The notes beneath the pieces were generated by a model that was given only the letters and a program-made list of their open reading frames with translations, was not told the DNA's origin and ran no database searches. Below are positions 21,599 to 25,219 of a DNA stretch of 25,219 nucleotides, piece after piece. How positions within the stretch are numbered: the first letter of the stretch is position 1; each line of letters begins with the position of its first letter. Location: contig JAESSM010000222.1 in assembly GCA_016764115.1 (NCBI GenBank), positions 1-25,219 on the forward strand. Direction: 5' to 3'. A program made the position numbers and the translations under genes. This DNA comes from Bacteroidia bacterium. Lineage in GTDB: Bacteria; Bacteroidota; Bacteroidia; JAESSM01; NORP286.

Positions 21599-22729
21599 AT
21601 GAAGTTTAATTTACAAGACCAAGATACCGGCTCTAAAGCTAGAGCAGGAATAATTACAACTGAACACGGTGAGATTAAAACACCCATATTTATGCCTGTT
21701 GGTACTGCCGGAACAGTAAAAGCTGTTCAGCAAAAGGAGTTAAAAGATGACATAAAAGCTCAAATAATATTAGGGAATACCTATCACTTATACTTAAGAC
21801 CCGGATTAGATGTAATAGAAAAAGCCGGAGGACTTCATAAATTCAACGGATGGGATATGCCAACCTTGACCGATAGTGGAGGTTATCAGGTTTATTCATT
21901 GGCCGATCAAAGAAAGATCACTGAGAAAGGTGCCAAATTTCAATCACATGTAGACGGTTCCACACATCTTTTTACACCTGAAAATGTGATGGATATTCAA
22001 CGAACCATTGGTGCTGATATAATCATGGCATTTGATGAATGTACTCCTTATCCATGCGAATTCGAATACGCAAAAAATTCAATGGAGCTTACGCACCGAT
22101 GGCTAACAAGATGCATTAACAGGTTTAAGGAAACTGAACCTAAATATGGACACAGTCAATCACTTTTTGGTATTGTTCAGGGAAGTACTTATCCAGACTT
22201 AAGAAAGCTATCAGCGGAGTTTATTGCAAACCAAAATATGGAAGGAAATGCAATTGGAGGATTATCGGTAGGTGAACCTGCTGAAGATATGTATGCCATG
22301 ACTGATCTGGTTTGTGGGATATTACCTGAAGACAAACCCCGCTATTTAATGGGTGTTGGAACTCCAGCAAATATTCTTGAATGTATTGCATTGGGAATCG
22401 ATATGTTTGATTGTGTAATGCCAACAAGAAATGCCCGCAATGGAATGTTGTTCACAAAGGAAGGTATCATCAACATCAAAAACGAAAAATGGAAAGCTGA
22501 TTTTTCACCAATTGATGAAAATAGTAATCTTGAAATTGATCAATTTTATAATAAAGCCTACTTGAGACATTTAATTACTTCTAAAGAAATTCTTGGTGCA
22601 CAAATTGCCAGCATTCACAACCTGCACTTTTATTTATGGTTAGTTACTGAAACAAGAAATCAAATTGAGCAGGATACTTTTGCAAGTTGGAAAAATGAAA
22701 TGGTCGGGAAGGTATCGACAAGGCTATAA
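21599..22729 (+). CDS. tgt: tRNA-guanine transglycosylase (Tgt), zinc cysteines absent
   Basis: The 376-residue TIM-barrel enzyme exchanges guanine-34 for preQ1 in GUN-anticodon tRNAs during queuosine synthesis. Seen directly: SARAG-like N-terminus SKARAGIITT, GNTYHL (59-64), LTDSGGYQ with the general acid/base Asp92, MAFDECTPYP, GGLSVGEP (220-227), and GIDMFDCVMPTRNARNG with the nucleophile Asp271. The zinc loop, which in E. coli and Zymomonas has three Cys residues, reads SNLEIDQFYNKAYLRHL here: Ser, Leu and Asp replace the three Cys, while the His of IASIHNLHFY (340) remains. The same replacement is what I recall for Bacteroidota Tgt, so it is lineage-typical and not a sign of decay. Length and all catalytic residues are normal. 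Confidence 0.95.
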   Translation: MKFNLQDQDTGSKARAGIITTEHGEIKTPIFMPVGTAGTVKAVQQKELKDDIKAQIILGNTYHLYLRPGLDVIEKAGGLHKFNGWDMPTLTDSGGYQVYSLADQRKITEKGAKFQSHVDGSTHLFTPENVMDIQRTIGADIIMAFDECTPYPCEFEYAKNSMELTHRWLTRCINRFKETEPKYGHSQSLFGIVQGSTYPDLRKLSAEFIANQNMEGNAIGGLSVGEPAEDMYAMTDLVCGILPEDKPRYLMGVGTPANILECIALGIDMFDCVMPTRNARNGMLFTKEGIINIKNEKWKADFSPIDENSNLEIDQFYNKAYLRHLITSKEILGAQIASIHNLHFYLWLVTETRNQIEQDTFASWKNEMVGKVSTRL

Positions 22730-22738
22730 AACATTTCA

Positions 22739-22786
22739 GAATTACAATTTTTGATTTACGATTAAATAAATTGAAAATCGTAATTC
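22739..22786. terminator. Bidirectional stem-loop between tgt and the efflux adaptor gene
   Basis: GAATTACAATTTT (22739-22751) pairs with AAAATCGTAATTC (22774-22786) at 12 of 13 positions, with a 22-base loop. It lies between two convergent genes, and the AT-rich arms provide T tracts on both strands. Confidence 0.6.
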
Positions 22787-22805
22787 CTTAATCTTAAATT
22801 TTCAC

Positions 22806-24140
22806 TCAGTCTTTCTTAAACAAATCCTCTTTTTTTACTTTCTTGACATCAGTTTCGTTCTTCAGCTTTTTAGAAATGGCGTTATATGGAGCACCAATCA
22901 CCTCTTGACCAGGTTCCAAACCGCTTTTTATCTGAATATAATTTTCATCCTGTATACCTGTCTTCACTTCTTGTAATTCGGCTTTGTTATCATCAGTATA
23001 TAAAAATACAACTTCCATTAAGTCTTCTTTTTTTGTTTTATCGGTTATTCCACCTTCTCTGTATTTATTTTTTTCTTCATTTCTATCCCTAATAGTCACA
23101 GCTTGAATTGGAATGGAAATCACATCTTCAACTGTTGCAGTTTCAATATCAACTGTGGCCGACATTCCAGGTCTGAATGGTGAATCACTTATATTTTTAT
23201 CTTCAAACAAATGCTCATACGATTCTCTAAACATCCTTATTTTAACTTCAAAATTAGTCACTTGTTCTGCTTGAATTCCTGCCACATTTGCTGAATTGGC
23301 AATAGAAGTTACGCTTCCTTCAAATTTCTCATTCAAATATGCATCCACTTCAATGGTTACCTTATCTCCTACACTTACACGTACTATATCATTTTCGTTT
23401 ACTTCCACATTCACTTCCATGTTATTCATATCTGCAATACGCATTATTTCCGTTCCTACCATCATAGAAGTTTGAACTACTCTTTCTCCTTTCTCTACAC
23501 TTAGTCGAGATACTTTTCCTGAAACCGGAGAATAAATATTGGTTTTTCTCAAATTGTCCCTGGCCTCTTTAAGCCCCGCCGCTGCACTCTTAACATTATA
23601 TTCAGCTGCCAATACGTTTTGTTCGGCCGCATCAATTTCTGCTTTCGCAACAGCATAAACTGAATTTATTTCTTCAAAGTTTGCTTTAGAAATAACCGAT
23701 TCATCAAAAAGTTTCTTATTCCTATTATAAGACGCCTCCGCTTTAATAAATTGAGCCTCAACTTGTGCCAGCCTTGCTTTCGAATTAGCCAAGTCCGCTT
23801 TTGATCTATTCAGTGAAGCAGTACTTCTTTCCGCCGCTGCTTCATAGGCTTTTGGATCAATATTCACCAACAATTCTCCTTGAACAACAGTATCTCCTTC
23901 ATCAACATAAAGACCAATGATCTCACCTGACACATCTGGTGTTATCTTTACTTCAACTTCCGGCTGCACTTTACCATTTGCAGAAACGATCTCTACAATA
24001 TGTCTTACTTTTACAGTATCAATACTTACTTCTATGGCATCTCCTTGCCCGATCCAGCCTTTTTTCTTGCCAATTACTATGAAAATGATAAGGAGTAGAA
24101 CAGCTCCTCCCAAATAATATATAGTCTTTTTCGATTTCAT
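22806..24140 (-). CDS. Periplasmic adaptor (membrane fusion) protein of a tripartite efflux system
   Basis: The 444-residue HlyD/MacA/RND-type adaptor has an N-terminal membrane anchor (residues 7-24), a first beta-barrel/lipoyl half (EVKITPDVSGEIIGLYVDEG, about 63-82), a long helical hairpin (about 100-200, rich in Ala, Glu and Lys with heptads), the second lipoyl half SPVSGKVSRLSVEKGERV, and C-terminal beta-barrel and membrane-proximal domains (RPGMSATVDIETA, IPIQAVTIRD). The C-terminus is Lys-rich (KNETDVKKVKKEDLFKKD). Such proteins bridge an inner-membrane pump to a TolC channel. The inner-membrane pump gene is not in the window; downstream lies tgt, convergent, so the pump is probably encoded further upstream of TolC. 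The start is 4 bases after the TolC-family stop, so the two are co-translated. Confidence 0.92.
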   Translation of the reverse strand: MKSKKTIYYLGGAVLLLIIFIVIGKKKGWIGQGDAIEVSIDTVKVRHIVEIVSANGKVQPEVEVKITPDVSGEIIGLYVDEGDTVVQGELLVNIDPKAYEAAAERSTASLNRSKADLANSKARLAQVEAQFIKAEASYNRNKKLFDESVISKANFEEINSVYAVAKAEIDAAEQNVLAAEYNVKSAAAGLKEARDNLRKTNIYSPVSGKVSRLSVEKGERVVQTSMMVGTEIMRIADMNNMEVNVEVNENDIVRVSVGDKVTIEVDAYLNEKFEGSVTSIANSANVAGIQAEQVTNFEVKIRMFRESYEHLFEDKNISDSPFRPGMSATVDIETATVEDVISIPIQAVTIRDRNEEKNKYREGGITDKTKKEDLMEVVFLYTDDNKAELQEVKTGIQDENYIQIKSGLEPGQEVIGAPYNAISKKLKNETDVKKVKKEDLFKKD

Positions 24141-24144
24141 ATTT

Positions 24145-25219
24145 CTATAATGTAATGGGTTTGCCTCTATAAAAATCTAGCACTTTAGTCTTAAATATAA
24201 AGTCATACTTCGCACTTAACAGATCAGATTCTGCTTTCCGTAATTTGTTCTTTGCATCAGCAAAATCGTAAGAGTTTACGACTCCAACATCATATTTCTT
24301 CTGCGAATATTTAAATGCTTCCTCCAACGCTTTTTTTTGGTTCTTGGTAGCTTCATATTTTTTCTGTGCTGATAACAATTCCTGAAATGCTTTCTGGATT
24401 ATTTTGTATAGATCATTATAAGCCATCTCTAAGTCTATTTCCTTGCTTTTTACATCGAACTGGGCTGATGCCACTGTTTCACTCGTTTGCAAATTATTAA
24501 ATATTGGTATAGACACGGTTAATCCCACATAATCCCTCCTGTTATCATCAATTTGTTTGTTAATGGATTCGGTAAATTCACTTGAAGATGAGGATCGAAT
24601 CGCACCACTTCCACTTAAAGATGGAAAATATTTTCCTACTGCAATTTTCGAATTAAGTCTTGCAATTTGCAAATTGCTTTCAGCAATTCTTATCTCGGGT
24701 AATGAATCTTTAGCTTCATTGAATATCATATCAACATTTATAGGATATTTTTTAGAACTAACACTCTCAATGATCGGCTTTGCAATTTTGAAACTCTGAT
24801 CGGATGAAAGGTCCAATAATTGAATAAGGTTTAAGTAATCAATATCAAGAGTATTCTGAGCATTTATAATGGCAAGCTCTTCACTCGCTTTTTGGGCTTC
24901 TAAATTATATAGATCCCCTTTTGGCAAGTTACCGGCATTTACCAACTTTTGAATTCTTTCATATTGTAGAACTGTGACCTTTATCTGTTTCTGAGCATTT
25001 TCCAGTTCTTCCATATCAAATAATATCTTTATATAAGCAGATGCAATTTGAAGTGAAATATCATTGATCGCTTTCTTGTGAGCATACCGGCTCAAATCAT
25101 AGGACTCCTTACTCTTTCTTAGGGTATTCAGTTTACTGAATCCATTAAAAATATCTACAGACGATGAGATATTTACACCGGATGAAGAAGTTCTATCATT
25201 TGTAAATAAAAATGTGTTA
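24145..25219 (-). CDS. TolC-family outer-membrane efflux protein (5' truncated by window)
   Basis: The frame remains open to the right edge (base 25219), so the N-terminus and signal peptide are missing; about 357 residues are visible. The upstream part reads SVDIFNGFSKLNTLRKSKES followed by YDLSRYAHKKAINDISLQIA, the standard TolC repeat 1. A second set appears further on: VGLTVSIPIFNNLQTSETVA, QFDVKSKEIDLEMAYNDL, then YSQKKYDVGVVNSYDFADAK. The two halves, each with a beta-barrel strand pair and long alpha-helical coiled coil, form the trimeric channel-tunnel. It is the first gene of the visible efflux operon and is followed 4 bases later by the adaptor gene. The substrate is unknown. Confidence 0.92.
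   Translation of the reverse strand, partial: NTFLFTNDRTSSSGVNISSSVDIFNGFSKLNTLRKSKESYDLSRYAHKKAINDISLQIASAYIKILFDMEELENAQKQIKVTVLQYERIQKLVNAGNLPKGDLYNLEAQKASEELAIINAQNTLDIDYLNLIQLLDLSSDQSFKIAKPIIESVSSKKYPINVDMIFNEAKDSLPEIRIAESNLQIARLNSKIAVGKYFPSLSGSGAIRSSSSSEFTESINKQIDDNRRDYVGLTVSIPIFNNLQTSETVASAQFDVKSKEIDLEMAYNDLYKIIQKAFQELLSAQKKYEATKNQKKALEEAFKYSQKKYDVGVVNSYDFADAKNKLRKAESDLLSAKYDFIFKTKVLDFYRGKPITL

Overview
The window looks like chromosomal DNA of an AT-rich member of the Bacteroidota. The lineage call rests on exact TAnnTTTG -7 promoter boxes at 3057 and 21577, AT-rich leaders with few Shine-Dalgarno sites, a Tgt whose zinc cysteines are replaced in the way I recall for Bacteroidota, and TPR proteins of the type that usually carry a CHAT domain in this phylum. 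No rRNA, tRNA, CRISPR array, insertion sequence or phage gene is visible.

Layout. 1-2853: the tail of an SGNH-hydrolase-like gene, an unknown four-helix membrane protein, a small rhomboid protease, and a convergent XRE-family regulator with a palindrome upstream. 3098-13417: one compact locus of about 10.3 kb made of two convergent operons. The plus operon encodes a YbjN/Tir-chaperone-like protein, PspA/IM30, a 51-residue two-helix peptide with a GTG start, SpeD, a voltage-gated-type K+ channel, a DUF4178 protein, a lipoprotein, a DUF350 protein and a membrane-fused aminopropyltransferase. The minus operon encodes a second membrane-fused aminopropyltransferase, a polytopic protein with several intramembrane histidines, and a predicted exported FAD oxidase of the amine-oxidase kind. 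The two operons meet with stop codons overlapping by four bases.

13418-16987: an intergenic region with interleaved inverted repeats, a PLP-dependent group II decarboxylase, a broken TPR gene (in-frame TAG and no C-terminal domain), a conserved hypothetical gene, and an unusual array of octamers ATRCNAAT arranged as two opposed halves. 16988-21476: minus-strand housekeeping genes, probably one operon: glycosyltransferase 2, ECF-type sigma factor, rsmG, recG. 21599-22729: tgt, divergent from the glycosyltransferase. 22806-25219: an efflux adaptor and a TolC-family outer-membrane protein that runs off the right edge.

How it may work together (inference). The central locus joins envelope-stress proteins (PspA, DUF350, DUF4178, lipoprotein) to decarboxylated-SAM production (SpeD), two membrane-anchored aminopropyltransferases and an extracytoplasmic flavin oxidase. 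It resembles the E. coli yjfI-J-K-L-M-C arrangement but has no ATP-grasp ligase and adds a channel, a second synthase and an oxidase branch. It could make, and later remove, an aminopropyl modification or polyamine at the membrane during stress. The substrate cannot be read from the sequence.
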